Shown in pieces: positions 1 to 12,989 of a DNA stretch of 64,000 nucleotides. Each line of letters opens with the position of its first letter. Positions within the stretch are counted from its first letter, which is position 1. Origin of the DNA: Nelumbo lutea (lineage: Eukaryota > Streptophyta > Magnoliopsida > Proteales > Nelumbonaceae); assembly GCA_022828595.1 (NCBI GenBank), contig JAKGHH010000001.1, forward strand, positions 213,479,848-213,543,847, written 5' to 3'. The position numbers were made by a program, and so were the translations under genes. The notes beneath the pieces are model-generated. The model did not search any database, was not told the DNA's origin, and worked only from the letters and a program-made list of their open reading frames with translations.

Positions 1-915
1 GGGTTGCCTTTACTACTACCATCAAAGTTTAATTTGGTAAACCCACAAGCTGGCGTAGACCAACTGGGATTGATTACAGTTTTAAATGGGGCGGAATTAG
101 CCACTTCCAATTATTAAGCAAGGCCCCTGTTGGAAATATCTAGATTTTCATGGATTTCACCCACTGAACCACCCTAGCAGTAATGACTTCAATAATTGCA
201 CCTCTACTCTTCTCCTTGTCAAGGAAAATCCTTTCATTCCTTTCTTGCCAAACTGTCTAGTATATAGCAGTTCTAGTACATCTCCGTCGTACTTTTCCCC
301 TCTTCTTTGTCCAACTAGTAGCAAAAGAACCAAATAATCTTTGTACGTTGGGCAGAAGAGTCCACTTACAACTACTTAGATAAAAATCAATCACAAATAG
401 AAAGAACAAAGGGGCATGAGACTAATAAGTGATAGCAAGTCTCATCATTATCCTTACAAAGTATGCACCAATTAGGAGACAAGCACCAAGAGTTTTTTCT
501 TTAAAGTCACAAGCTTTAACCTTTCCTAGAAAGGCCTCTCAACAAAAGGCCCCAATTCTTGGTGGAACCAATTTACCCCACTTCCTTAACAAGAAAAGGT
601 AGCCCAAGATTGTCAGAAGATTAAACCAAGGCTTTAAAAAAGGAGGCACAAGAGGGTGATAAAGTCCAAATCCTACTATCCACTTTAGTTGGGTCCAAGA
701 ACAGCCCTTGTAATAAGTGGATTAAGGCCAAGACATTGTCCATATCTGAATCTCTGAAACTCTTCCTAAATACCAAATCCCAATCAAACTTGACTCCAAA
801 TGAAAAGGAACCAAAAAGGTGGACACAGGCTCATTCTTAGAATTTGAATATAGTATGAGGAAGGAAATTGATGTTTTAAAGGTGAGTCACCTACCCAAAC
901 ATGTTCCCACATCCG

Positions 916-2869
916 TGAAGGGTTGAGAGATCCATCACATGGACGCCCAAAGATTGCGGAATAAGGGGCGAATTTCAAAAAATTTTCTCTCCCTTCAACT
1001 GGGAATCACATTCCCTATTTAGAAAATCATATTTTCAAGGATAAATCTTGAACCTTAAACTGAACCAGATCTGAACCAAAAGGGATGGGAGAGAATAATA
1101 CCTGATACGGAGAAGCAATATCTCCCAACGAAGGTGTTCACGCCCAAGGAAGGATCCAAAGACTGCTCCCACTGAAGATGGCGCAGTGCAGGATGGAGCA
1201 GAATCAGTAGTGTTCTTCCCCAAGAACTCTGTCCTTCGCAAGAAACAGCAGGATGGAACGTGAGCATAGCTTCCTTTTCAATTCTTTCTCAAAGAATTGA
1301 TGTCAAGATCCAATCTTGACTTCTCCCACAGCTGGAGATCGAACTGGCAAACAGGGCGGCAAGAGCAGGGAAGCGGCAAGAGAGTATTCGCAGGGTGCAG
1401 AATTCTCTCTTCTTGATTTCAGCACTAAAGAGGATCTGATGTATTTCTCTTGGTCTCTCTCTCGAGGCTGCCGCCCCCTCCTTCCTTTTGTTAACTTGAA
1501 AAGATCAGCTCCTAATCCCATTAGGAAGTGCTTATCCAAATCATATTTGGATCAGCCTTCTCTTCTAATGATAAGGATAAACCCTTATCTTATCTGCAGA
1601 TTAGATTAGCTTTATCCTAATCTTATTAGAAGGTTTCTAGATCTGAATCACATTCAGATCTGGACTCTCTGAGTGGATAGGATTAAGACCCTATCCTAAC
1701 TACTAATCCATCTCAGAATTCGCCCCTTTAATTAACTAAATTAATAGCCTAGTTCGAAATGGGCTTTAGGCCCATTAAGCTTATGTGCTCACTTAACCTT
1801 CCTAACTGCTGCCCAGTTGGGCTTCCTTGTATGGCGTGGGACCCAAGCATTGATCTACACATCAGCCACATGGGTTCGGCCCAGCCTTTGTTACAAGGCC
1901 TGGTCGAACACACTGTTAAAGACAGTGCACCCCCTGAAACCCATCAAATGGGCTCTATGGGCCCAAAACTTACCCTAAGTGGTCCCTGGGCCAAGCCACC
2001 TTGTAACACCCAGGGACTGTGGGAAGATGCAAGATTAGCCCATCAGGTATTATCCTCAATGGTCTTACACTTAACCTCTCAGCCCTTAATGATCATACAC
2101 TGCCCGACAAGAGAGGACCTCTCCCTCGGCTGCAAGGAACAGTGTTGCACTCTCCACTTATATGGATCCCGGGAATTAAAACCTTTTGCAAACATTTTAG
2201 AAACCATAATGTATATACTTTTATATCTCATATAAAATATACTTCACAAAAACAAATTTCAACGGTTGAAATCGACTGCCGGCAGTCTTGGTTTCCAACA
2301 GTGAGAGCGCATCCCCGATCATTACCTTTGTCCGACAAAGGGGCTGATCCTGTCACTATGATCACCCACTCAGATGAATTCTCGGATTGTCCCAACATAC
2401 CCAGGTTTTGACCCCCGCTAAGGATCTCATTGATTGGTACATCAAAGACAGCCCGATCCGACACCTAGTGCAGTATCATAATCGAGTCTAGGGGTCGGGT
2501 GTAACTTTCCAGTTTTGCCCATCAATCTCCAAGGTCCAGGGCAATACTAGAAATCTGGTTCAGTTCAAAGATTCAATTAATCCCACACTGTATGTGCCTA
2601 GGGTCTCACCCTAATAGCTGAGACAAGCCACCCCAACCGACTTGGTGGCACCACAGTGTCAGCCTTGTCAGGATAGGTCTCCCCAGACCGACCACTGGCT
2701 GTGAACATTCAAAACTAACACGAGTCTCAATAAGTGTCCAGTTTAAGGGTAATACACAGAAACATACCAAGGGAACATGAATCAAATATGTACTTTTAAT
2801 CATTTACAATAAACTCATAAAGTACATCAATTTTGATTGAAGCTAAGGGCATACAAAACTGTCTAACAA
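916..2869 (-). mobile_element. Solo LTR1 (TG...CA, TSD ATCCG)
   Basis: The 1954-bp unit reads on the minus strand from TGTTAGACAG to CAACCCTTCA. It is flanked by a perfect 5-bp duplication ATCCG at 911-915 and 2870-2874. No internal region or second LTR adjoins it, which is the structure of a solo LTR left by LTR-LTR recombination. The related LINE unit at 3.55-5.08 kb has the undisturbed sequence CACATCCGAACC at 4448-4459, which confirms the boundaries directly. It is closest to the copy at 21419-23367. Open frames inside it have no recognisable domains. Confidence 0.93.
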
Positions 2870-3553
2870 TCCGAACCCTCAAGTGGCAACCCATGAGTGC
2901 TCAAGATCACCTTGGCCCACATTTTGTCCTTGTCTATTGGCACTCTCCATAACCACTTACTCAAGAGAGCCATATTTCTCTTCTGAATAATTCCTAACTC
3001 TTACGCTAAGCTTAAGCCACCACAAGTCCTACTCCTACAGACTATCTCCCAGCAAACCCTACGGTCCTTTCTCTCCTCACCTAGTTCCCACAAGAAATCT
3101 CTCATCAAATTTTCTAGACTTCCTCGCATCCTTTGGGATTTTGAACATAGATAAAAAGTAAACAAGCAAATTGGCCATAGTTCATTTTATCAAAGTGATT
3201 CTGCCACCAAAGATAAACAGTTTTTCTTCCAAGAAGCTAATATCTTGGTGAATCTGTCAACCATAGGGTTCCATAAAAAGTAAACAAGCAAATTGGCCAA
3301 AGTTGACTTTATCAAAGTAATTCTGCCACCCAAAGATAAACAATTTTTCTTTTAAGAAGCTAATCTCTTAGTGAATATGTTGACCATAGGGTTCCAAAAC
3401 CTGTTGTTTCTCAGGTTATCTCCCAAAGAAGGCCCGATAATTCATTGGCCATTGAGAAACCTCACAGCCCAAAATATTTGCACAATTCAGCATCTCCCTC
3501 TCAACAATATTAATTCCCACAACACAACTCTTGTTGAAATTGATTTTTAAATT

Positions 3554-5083
3554 TACCATCAAAGTTTAATTTGGTAAACCCACAAGCTGGCGTAGACCAA
3601 CTAGGATTGATTACAGTTTTAAATGGGGCGGAATTAGCCACTTCCAATTATTAAGCAAGGCCCCTGTTGGAAATATCCAGATTTTCATGGATTTCACCCA
3701 CTGAACCACCCTAGCAGTAATGACTTCAATAATTGCACCTCTACTCCTCTCCTTGTCAAGGAAAGTCCTTTGATTCCTTTCTTCCCAAACTGTCTAGTAT
3801 ATAGCAGTTCTAGTACATCTCCGCCGTACTTTTCCCTCTTATTTGTCCAACTAGCAGCAGAAGAACCAAATAATATTTGTACATTGGGCAGAAGAGTCCA
3901 CCTACAACTACTCAGATAAAAATCAATCACAAATAGAAAGAACAAAGGGGCATGGGATTAATAAGTGATAGCAAGTCTCATCATTATCCTCAAAGTATGC
4001 ACCAATTAGGAGACAAGCACCAAGAGCTTTTTCTTTAAAGTAAGTCACATGTTTTAACCTTTCCTAGAAAGGCCTTCAACAAAAGGCCCCAATTCTTGGT
4101 GGAACCAATTTACCCCACACTTCCTTAACAAGAAAAGGTAGCCCAAGATTGTCAGAAGATTAAACCAAGGCTTTAAAAAAGGAGGCACAAGAGGGTGACA
4201 AAGTCCAAATCCTACTATCCACTTTAGTTGTGTCCAAGAACAGCCCTTGTAATAAGTGGATTAAGGCCAAGACATTGTCCATATCTGAATCTCTGAAACT
4301 CTTCCTAAATCCCAAATCCCAATCAAACTTGATTCCAAATGAAAATGAACCAAAAAAGTGGACACAGGCTCATTCTTAGAATTTGAATATAGTATGAGGA
4401 AGGAAATTGATGTTTTAAAGGTGAGTCACCTACCCAAACATGTTCCCACATCCGAACCCTCAAGTGACAACCCATGAATGCTTAAGATCACCTTGGCCCA
4501 CATTTTGTCCTTGTCTATTGGCACTCTCCATAACCACTTACTCAAGAGAGCCATATTTCTCTTCTAAATAGTTCCTAACTCTTAAGCCAAGCTTAGACCA
4601 CCACAAGTCCTACTCCTACAAACTATCTCCCAGCAATTTTTCGGGACTTCCTCACATCCTCTAGGATTTTGAACGTAGATAAAAAGTAAACAAGCAAATT
4701 GGCCATAGTTCATTTTATCAAAGTGATTCTGCCACCAAAGATAAATAGTTTTTCTTCCAAGAAGCTAATATCTTAGTGAATCAGTCAACCATAGGGTTCC
4801 AAAAAAAGTAAACAAGCAAATTGGCCAAAGTTGACTTTATCAAAGTGATTTTGCCACCCAAAGATAAACAATTTTTCTTCTAAGAGGCTAATCTCTTAGT
4901 GAATCTGTTGACCATAGGGTTCCAAAACCTGTTGTTTCTCAGGTTATCTCCCAAAGAAGGCCCGGATAATTCATTGGCCATTGAGAAACCTCACAGCCCA
5001 AAATATTTGCACAATTCGGCATCTCCCTCTCAACCATATTAATTCCCACAACACAACTCTTGTTGAAATTGATTTTTAAATTT
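3554..5083. repeat. Tandem duplication unit 2 of LINE 3' half
   Basis: This segment repeats 17-3553 in direct orientation once the LTR at 916-2869 is removed. Unit 1 then measures about 1.58 kb against 1.53 kb here; the difference is mainly a deletion of about 50 bp after CCCAGCAA near 4635. Each unit also contains an internal imperfect repeat of about 123 bp, starting AAAAAGTAAACAAGCAAATT, at about 3151 and 3274 in unit 1 and 4680 and 4804 in unit 2. The LTR target site is uninterrupted here at 4450-4454. Confidence 0.85.
3694..3945 (-). pseudogene. LINE zf-RVT / linker fragment (unit 2)
   Basis: The peptide matches the low-complexity linker between the zinc-finger RVT domain and RNase H of plant LINEs. 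Compare LPNVQILFGSSAASWTNKREK here with LPAEVNMLFDPSLFTWPKKRG in the LINE at 35.2-35.8 kb. The equivalent region of unit 1 is near 150-410 and is more damaged. It has no independent function. Confidence 0.6.
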
Positions 5084-5100
5084 GGCATCCTCTTAAAGAG

Positions 5101-5523
5101 TTAAACCACTAACTTCAAATTTCTTACCCATCTGAGATCATTTCCCTCGTAAAACAAAACAGTGTCATCAGCAAATTGTATATGGGTGACAAGTAATCTG
5201 TTCCTGCCCACTCTCCATCCCCTCACCAAACCTATAGAGTCAGCTCTACAAATTGGCTTCCCAAGCACATCTACAACGAGGATAAAAATGAAGGGGGAAA
5301 GGGGGTCTCCTTGTCTAATTCCTCTAAGAGCTAGAAAGTGATTCACTACGGTTCCATTCACCAAGATTGAAAAGTAGCTAGTCTTTAAGCCACTCCGAAT
5401 CCATTTACACCTTTCTCCAAATCCCAAGTTTCTGATCACCTCCACCAAGGACCAATGTGCCAAGTCATATGCTTTTTCTAGATCAAGCTTATAGAGTAAG
5501 CCCTTTTTTCTAGTTCTTTTCAA
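5101..5523 (-). pseudogene. LINE reverse transcriptase fragment
   Basis: This open stretch of 140 residues carries reverse transcriptase motifs in order: YKLDLEKAYD (motif A with its Asp), RGIRQGDPLSPFIF (motif B) and FADDTVLF (motif C, the catalytic Asp pair). These are the signature blocks of non-LTR retrotransposon RT. The N-terminal endonuclease part is missing and the reading frame closes after motif C, so it is a fragment of the LINE that fills the first 5.5 kb. The upstream bases up to about 5545 still read as LINE (ESIEGLKRTRKKG), then homology to the alkenal reductase intron begins near 5570. Confidence 0.85.
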
Positions 5524-5569
5524 ACCCTCAATGCTTTCACACAGGAAGTCAAAAAATCAGTACCACTAG

Positions 5570-6960
<1,391 letters not shown>

Positions 6961-8355
6961 GACGCATCTCTAGCCTACAAGGATGTAGGGCTACGAACAG
7001 GGTTCATGATTAAAATTTTGATCTCGTTAAGATGGCTATGGATTAGGAGTAATGATGCGCTGGGCTGGGTCAGACTTAGCACCTATGATAAGGGTTATTA
7101 GCCCATGCCAGAGTCCAGCCTGGCCCAGATCCTGGGCTTAAAATATAAGCCAGAGCCGAGGTTTGTAAGGCCGGTTGGCCTATGGCATCTAATAATAAAT
7201 ATTTAATTATTTATTAAAATTTTAAATTAGATAGTGTATAATACATAAAAAAAAAGTATTGCACAAGGCCAAGCTAGGTTATTCTTTGGGCGTATGGCAC
7301 AAAAAATAAGGCATGGGCCTCATTTAATCCATACACGTAGTATGGCTTGACTGTGTATCGTTTTATAGATGAAAGCAATAAGGCCTTTGCCTATGAGTTC
7401 TCATATTTGAGTTGACCCATGACTTGGCATAGGGTGTTGGCTCACGAATATATATATGTTAGAGTTTTTTGTATTTTTATAAAATATTTAATATAAAATA
7501 AAATATGTTTGTATATATGTTATTGTAGGCTGAATCAGGCTAGGTTTCCTTGGTCAAGTGAAGAATTATCATCACCCCTACTTATCAAAGAAAAAGTATA
7601 TTATTTTTACATTTTTTTACTACTTAGGACCCATGCAATGCACGGGTTTTGTTAAAAGAAATTGAAGCTAAATGAATTCATGAAATTAAAAAAATATAGA
7701 TGAACATGGGTCAAGTTGAGTCACCCAACTCATGGGTGGTTGGCTTAATTGGTATGAGTGTATGACCACCGTCTTGTTCTTGTGGAGATTTGGTGTGTGT
7801 GTGTGTGTGCAAGGATTACAGCAATTTTAGGAAGATTCAACAAGTAAGCTAAATAACTACTTGAAGTAAATTTAAAGAAAATGTAGGTAAACAAGGAATA
7901 CAAGCATGTGAAAAAGTGAAGTGGCTACATTAAATATATCTAGGCCCTGTTTGAGAGCATTTAAAAAAATTACTTCTTCTTCTAAGACATAAGACCACAC
8001 ATAGTGGTTTTTAAGTATTTATGGGTGTATGATAAAAAAGTATACTTTATTTTTTTTAATAAGTATTTCTTTGAAAAAGTGACTTTAAATTATTTTTTTA
8101 ATTATTTCTTCAAACCCTGATAAAAATATATAATGCCTAAAATACCCCCGCACCCAAAAATGACTGTTCATCATCTTCTTCCCTGACTTGTCCCCACTGT
8201 CCAATATAATGCTTCACAGCTTCAACTTCGTCATCTTCCTTCCGCCCCTCCCTTCCTTGTCAGTCAATCTGGCTTTGGATTCATATTTACCTGTTTACTT
8301 CGTATGAATTGCAGAGCCCCTTTTGGATTCGGGTCTCTAAGTTTCAACGGTTTAA
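6961..8355. other. Non-coding stretch with MITE-like repeats
   Basis: No gene is seen. At about 7045-7592 a GC-rich head (GCGCTGGGCTGGGTCAGACT) and an AT-rich body lie between weak inverted ends, TAGGAGTAATGATG and its counterpart near CATCACCCCTA, suggesting a degenerate MITE. A (GT)n tract is at 7793-7809. A Helitron-like hairpin motif is at about 7630-7655. Positions 7950-8110 start GGCCCTGTTTGAGAGC and end CTTCAAACCCTG, again MITE-like. Positions 8200-8355 are pyrimidine-rich and could be 5' leader of the following gene fragment. Confidence 0.4.
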
Positions 8356-8977
8356 ATGATCTTGCAATTTGCTTCTACGAGATGGGTTGTCTCGCGTCTT
8401 ATTTGGGTTTTGCCTTCTGTTTATCCTTGTAGGATTGATAGAATTGGGGTTAGGAGTGGAGGTGGAAATGTAAAGAATCCCTGGTTAATTGGGTGTTGTG
8501 GGAAAAAATTATTTCTTGGAATTGTCTCCAGTAAGGTTTCTCGAAGAAGATGGATTTGTAGAGCATGTATGCTTCCTTTGACCGATGGTCGAAATCCGAA
8601 TCTGAGTATTGAGTTTTGCAATTCAGTAAGGTGGGGCGCAAAAGTCTTGGTTGCTAAGCGATTTACAGATGAATTGGACCATGGAGAACTTGCTCTAGAG
8701 CATATTCAAATGGTGTCGAGTTTTACTAGCTTCCAGGAAGATCCTATGGTCGATAAACTCTGGACTCAACTAGGAGTAATCCACCCCATTCCCTCTCCTC
8801 CAATCAACAAGAATGTGGTGGGTCCTCTTGTCTTCTTTTTCTTTGTTGGAGTTCGGCGGCTAAATCTCAGAAGAGGGGGTGGAGAAAAATGGATGAGAAC
8901 TCCAATGGCGATCCCTGAAGTTATTCTTGAGCTTCAAGAGGAAGAACTCAGGGAAATCGAACGGTATCTGACCGTTG
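8356..8977 (+). pseudogene. First-exon fragment, putative C2/SMP-domain membrane-anchor protein
   Basis: The frame opens with MILQFASTRW and includes RRWICRACMLP, a basic targeting-like N-terminus. It then has SSFTSFQEDPMVDKL, QLGVIHPIPSPPIN and a hydrophobic span VVGPLVFFFFVGV of about 12-14 residues. From memory this order resembles the N-terminal membrane anchor of plant extended-synaptotagmin-like proteins (SMP plus C2, NTMC2/SYTF group); that match is a recollection and not a search result. After the hydrophobic span the frame degrades: a shifted frame reads KMDENSNGDP. A possible donor (GTTG/GTAAAT) follows at 8978. No SMP or C2 exons follow, so it is a detached or captured 5' exon. It could instead be an unrelated plastid-targeted protein. 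Confidence 0.4.
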
Positions 8978-9269
8978 GTAAATCTCTTTCTCTCTCTATT
9001 CAGTCAATCTCACCATTTGATTTTTGTTCTGTACCAAAAATATGTTTTCTGTGCAAATCTCCCTCTTGCATCCTTTGGGCTCTGTCGACTTCAGAGGGTA
9101 TGTAGAACTATTCACACATTGGTACCTGGTGATCTCTCTCTCTCTCTCTCTCTGTGTTTCAGTAGCTATTTTTAGTTTGGCTTAGGGTTTCTCTTCCTTT
9201 GACATGTGGTTTTTTAGTTCGGTAATTTTTCAACCCACATTGGCTTAGGGTTTCTCTTACTAAATGCAG

Positions 9270-9331
9270 CAGAGTCATGTGGTTACCTGCTTGTTCATAC
9301 CAATGGTGGACTCAACCAGATGCGGGCTGGG
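9270..9331 (+). pseudogene. Orphan exon of plant O-fucosyltransferase family
   Basis: Between an acceptor (AAATGCAG) and a donor (GGG/GTTAGT) the 62 bp read ESCGYLLVHTNGGLNQMRAG. The block GYLLVHTNGGLNQMRAG is the signature start of the GDP-fucose O-fucosyltransferase domain in plant proteins of the former DUF246 family, which are Golgi type II glycosyltransferases. In that family the next residues are an ICDMVAVA-like helix, but no exon carrying it is found downstream, and the preceding exon is unrelated. It is therefore an isolated exon in good splice context. Confidence 0.7.
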
Positions 9332-10251
9332 GTTAGTATGATTCTCTCTGTCTTCTATTAAAAGGTTCTTTGTTTGGTAGAATTTGTTAAAAGGTTCTGT
9401 TCTAATCAAGATTCCCATGAACCTAATATTGCTTATAACCCATTTCTCATTCAAGGGTATTTGTTAGGAAAGGTTGAATGGAAAAGAAATAACTTAGCAT
9501 GTCATAGTTGCATGAGTTTATCTAAAAAAGTCCATGCATTTCCTATGCACTATGCCTTTAGAAGCATGAAATGGCTGATGTAATGTTTCAACGAATAGAT
9601 GAGGACTAATGAAGAAGTCTGATACTGTTACTTGATACCACTCTTGATTGTTATCTAATGAAGTTTTTCTCTCATTTGGGCAAGACTCACGCTTGTGTCC
9701 TTTTTGATGTGCTACATTCCTATGTCTCATCATGTCTAAACTGAATTAGAGTCTAAAGATGAGAACCATGATGTTAGTTGTTGAGGTACAATTATATATC
9801 ATTGGACTCATTAATGAGAAATTGGAATCTTTGTTATTGATGTTTTGATTACTTGGAATATTTTGGGCTAAATTGTAAGGCTGGTTTTTGGGGATTGGAA
9901 CTCTAGATGTATTTGTTTACTCCTATGGGTGTGGGTAAATTATACCCACAAAATTGTAAGCTTAAGTTTCATATAATACTTAATAACTTACCTTTGCTGA
10001 TAAATTATTTATGTATCATTGAATAACTCCATTATATGATTCTTCTTTTGCTCTAGTTGAATTTATGCTAGTGAATCCATCTACCATGTTGATTTTGCAT
10101 TTGGTTTCTATCAAAGATTTTTTTTTTTTTTTTGTTAATTGTAATTGCTTTCAAAGATTAAATCTCTTGTGATTAGTTAAATAATATTTAATTTGTTTGG
10201 TAATCTGCCAATATTTTAATTCAATCATATGATATTCTGCAATATCTTTAG

Positions 10252-10363
10252 GTTTGGAGAGAACATTTTAAAGCCAGCTCCTAGTAAGAGGTGTTGCAAT
10301 TGTTGAAATGAGGTCTATCACAAGAAAATTGGCCCAAGAATGTTTCAACAGATGGCTGAGCAG
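10252..10363 (+). pseudogene. ERDJ3B: Orphan exon of ERdj3B-type DnaJ protein, with stop
   Basis: After TTTAG the sequence reads VWRENILKPAPSKRCCNC, a stop at 10304-10306, then NEVYHKKIGPRMFQQMAEQ before a GTACAC donor. The CNCRNEVYH and IGPGMFQQM blocks belong to the cysteine-containing substrate-binding region of plant ERdj3B, an ER-lumen Hsp40 that partners BiP and SDF2. The stop (TGA) fits a C-to-T change of an Arg CGA codon. No J domain or downstream exon is near. It is an isolated, inactivated exon on the same strand as the two fragments upstream. Confidence 0.75.
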
Positions 10364-11586
10364 GTACACCCATGCTTCTGTAGTAGCCTTTCTTTTAATT
10401 CTTTATATGTTGCTATGGCACTATTGCTTTTGGTATATAAACAAATTTTCACCAATTTCAAGTAAAGAGACCATAACTTTACTGCTTACGAACTTGTACA
10501 TAATAGTAAAAATATAGAATTGGTATCAAAGTTCAAAATAGTAAATATATTTAATGGATCCCAAGTAAAAGGGGTAAGAACACAGTTTTGAGTCTTGAGA
10601 GTAGTGGCCCCTTTGTTGTATAATCCCTTGTTGTACATGGGTGCTGATTTGGAAATTTCGGATTTTGGATTGGATTTAGATTTTGAAAATTCAATAATCA
10701 GATTTGAAAGTTCAATAATGGGAAGAGAAAAACAAAGAAAACTATACAAACACTAAGAAAACAAACAAGCAAACAAATAACTAACAGAACCATGACATCC
10801 ATGCATCATTTTACTTCCTTGAATAACCCTCCTATCTTCCTGCCTCACTCCCAATTCCCAAACAAATAACCCTCCTATCTTCATTGTCTTTGATATAAGG
10901 TGGGGGTAACTGGCAACATCATTTTATTTATCACAAACAAATAAGATAAAAGTCAAATCTGAGCCCCTCATTGAAATCCTGCCACCCTCCCATTAGCTAT
11001 TTGCATAATCCTTCCATGTTGTTCTTTACCCTACCCATTTTAACTTTTTTTAAGGTAAAGTATAGTAAAACATATTGATATCAAAAGCATGGACCTCTAT
11101 TATTATTATTTTTTTAAGACAAAGTACAGTCCTCTGTAAATTGAGAAAAATTGTATATGACATCCAATTAGGGACCCCTAAAAAAATCCACCCTCAAAAC
11201 AGAAGAAGAAAAGTACCACTTCTAAATACACTATGGAGATATATCTACCTTAATATATAGATGACCTATAGCTGTGACTATGGCTAGTAATTTTATGACC
11301 CCATTAACCATAAGTTCCAAACCTACCAGATTAAATGACGTCTTTTTACATTGAAACTAGGGCTTCAAATGATAATCCATTTACCTGAAATCAATTTCTA
11401 TATAGCAATATCTTGCACTTAATGCTTTGGAATTGATTGATGTTAAATTCAGCTTGTGATGATTATTATTTGAAGTAAAGCTCCAAAGAAGGGGTTATTT
11501 GGCACCGATCAGACTTCTTGAGCCTTTAAGCATATATAATGAAAGCAATATTCTAAACATAGATAGCATTCCTCTGCTATATTGGA
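10364..11586. other. Non-coding, AT-rich
   Basis: No exon is recognised. Near 11047-11070 the string AAGGTAAAGTATAGTAAAAC resembles the 3' ends of the LINEs at 34.03 and 35.87 kb. It may be the 3' terminus of the LINE scrap at 11.6 kb. Confidence 0.35.
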
Positions 11587-11772
11587 CTAGTTATGCTCTA
11601 AGGGCCTACATTGCTCTTTGAACAACCCATTGTTCCTCTCCTCCCAAATTGTCCATAGAATTGCTACTTTGATAACTCTCCAAATTATTTTTCCCCTTCT
11701 TTTGGGTAGGGCCACCACCCTTAAACTAAATAGACTAGATGCATTCTGAAACCCATTAAGAATGTATAACAT
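11587..11772 (-). pseudogene. LINE zf-RVT/linker scrap
   Basis: The peptide contains LPKRRGKIIWRVIKVAILWTIWEERNNGLF. This parallels the block WPKKRGRIMWRCVKATLIWTIWEKNARIF at 35.5 kb, the conserved linker just before RNase H in plant LINEs. It is short and isolated, with no catalytic motif. The surrounding 11.05-11.8 kb may be the rest of a 5'-truncated copy. Confidence 0.65.
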
Positions 11773-12989
11773 TGAATGGCATTTTCATAGTTTTATCTTT
11801 ATCTCAAACCCATTAAGAAGGTGGGACAAAGTGTTGAAATCTGAAAGTTCAAAGTAGGTCTTTATCCCAATTGAATTCAAGGATCATCAGTTCATTAGAA
11901 ATTCAAGAATGAGAGTTGCCAATGTTAAGAGTAAATTTGATTTTGTAACAGATATTGATGATCTATAGGGTGAATGGAATGAAAAGATGCTCACTCATTG
12001 TCCCAAAACTCAGTTTTAGGACTGAGTTTTTGTATCTTTACAAAATGCGATGTGATTGAAATGAAGAAAATAAAACTCAGTTGATAAAATGATATACCTG
12101 GGCCAAAGAGGCAAGGAAGTCAATACTTGACCTGTCCAATGGCACATTGTAGGATTGATGATGTGGGCCAAGAAAATCAGTACTTTTCTCAGTCTATAAT
12201 ACCCTCTAAACCAAATTGACTTGTAACCTAACCCCTAGATAGACCTAGCAATTCATTCATTAACCACTGACAGATGATTTGTGTCACGGGTGTAGTTGTA
12301 CAAGACTTGTAGACAAGTTTCATGTGTCTCTTGTTATGAAGATTGAGGCCCACCAACAAATGAATCTGCCCAAGAATTGCTTATGCCAGAATGATCAACA
12401 CTCTGCAGGGTTCCATGTCTACTTCTACCTTTTTCTCTCTCCTCATCTCTTGCCTTTCTATCCCTATCAAAGTTTTGTGTTTTTTTTTTTAATTTTATTT
12501 AAATTCATCCCATAGCCAATTTAGTTTCAAATCTAATCACTCCCTTCTGGAATATGGGTATCTTTTTAACACAGCACAGTCTATGCATTGTATGGATATC
12601 TTTCCTAGTTAGTTAAGTAATAGATGCAGAACCAACCCTATCATTAATGGGGCCTATTTAACCTGATAAGAGCTAGTTTTAACTGATGACAACAAACCTG
12701 TTAGTGAGGGATATATGTTCAAATTGAGAAGAACCAAAACTTTATGAATCTATAGATTCATGTGTTGCTGTTGTATCTGATTGAACCCTTTGCCAAGCGC
12801 TCACTGTTCACTACCTTTAATACTGTGATACCATTGCAACGCATAGTGGAATTCATGCTCTTTATTTTCTGTGGAAACAAAATATACAATATTTTTGTAT
12901 TCTATGTCCTTCCCTCTTTGGTATAGGCCATTCAAGATTGTTTGAGTGAAGGTTTAACAACTAAAGCTCGGATTAAGAGCCTAAATTTT

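Larger units (their letters stand above)
1..5553 (-). mobile_element. L1-type LINE remnant with tandemly duplicated 3' half
   Basis: Read on the minus strand, positions 5545-5100 encode the reverse transcriptase palm. Further along come a zinc-finger RVT region (3945-3694) and the start of an RNase H domain; the first 30 bases of the window read NFDGSSKGNP. This order (RT, zf-RVT, RNase H) is that of plant L1 LINEs. The 3' half is present twice: unit 1 is 17-3553 (interrupted by a solo LTR) and unit 2 is 3554-5083, both in the same orientation. The unit junction fuses AAATTT from the RT side to ACCATCAAAG inside RNase H. Many stops and frameshifts show that it is dead. The element runs off the left edge of the window, so its poly-A tail is not seen. 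Confidence 0.8.

Noticed and set aside
1759..2411. Open frames of 130-158 codons, repeated at 22 kb and partly at 45 and 51 kb
   Set aside because: They lie within solo LTRs, show no domain, and are broken in sister copies.
7045..7592. Candidate hAT-type MITE
   Set aside because: Inverted ends are weak and no matching 8-bp duplication was found, so it is left as a comment only.
7727..7765. tRNA-like start GTGGTTGGCTTAATTGGTATG
   Set aside because: It has a box A-like string only; no box B, acceptor stem or cloverleaf follows. At best it is a SINE head.
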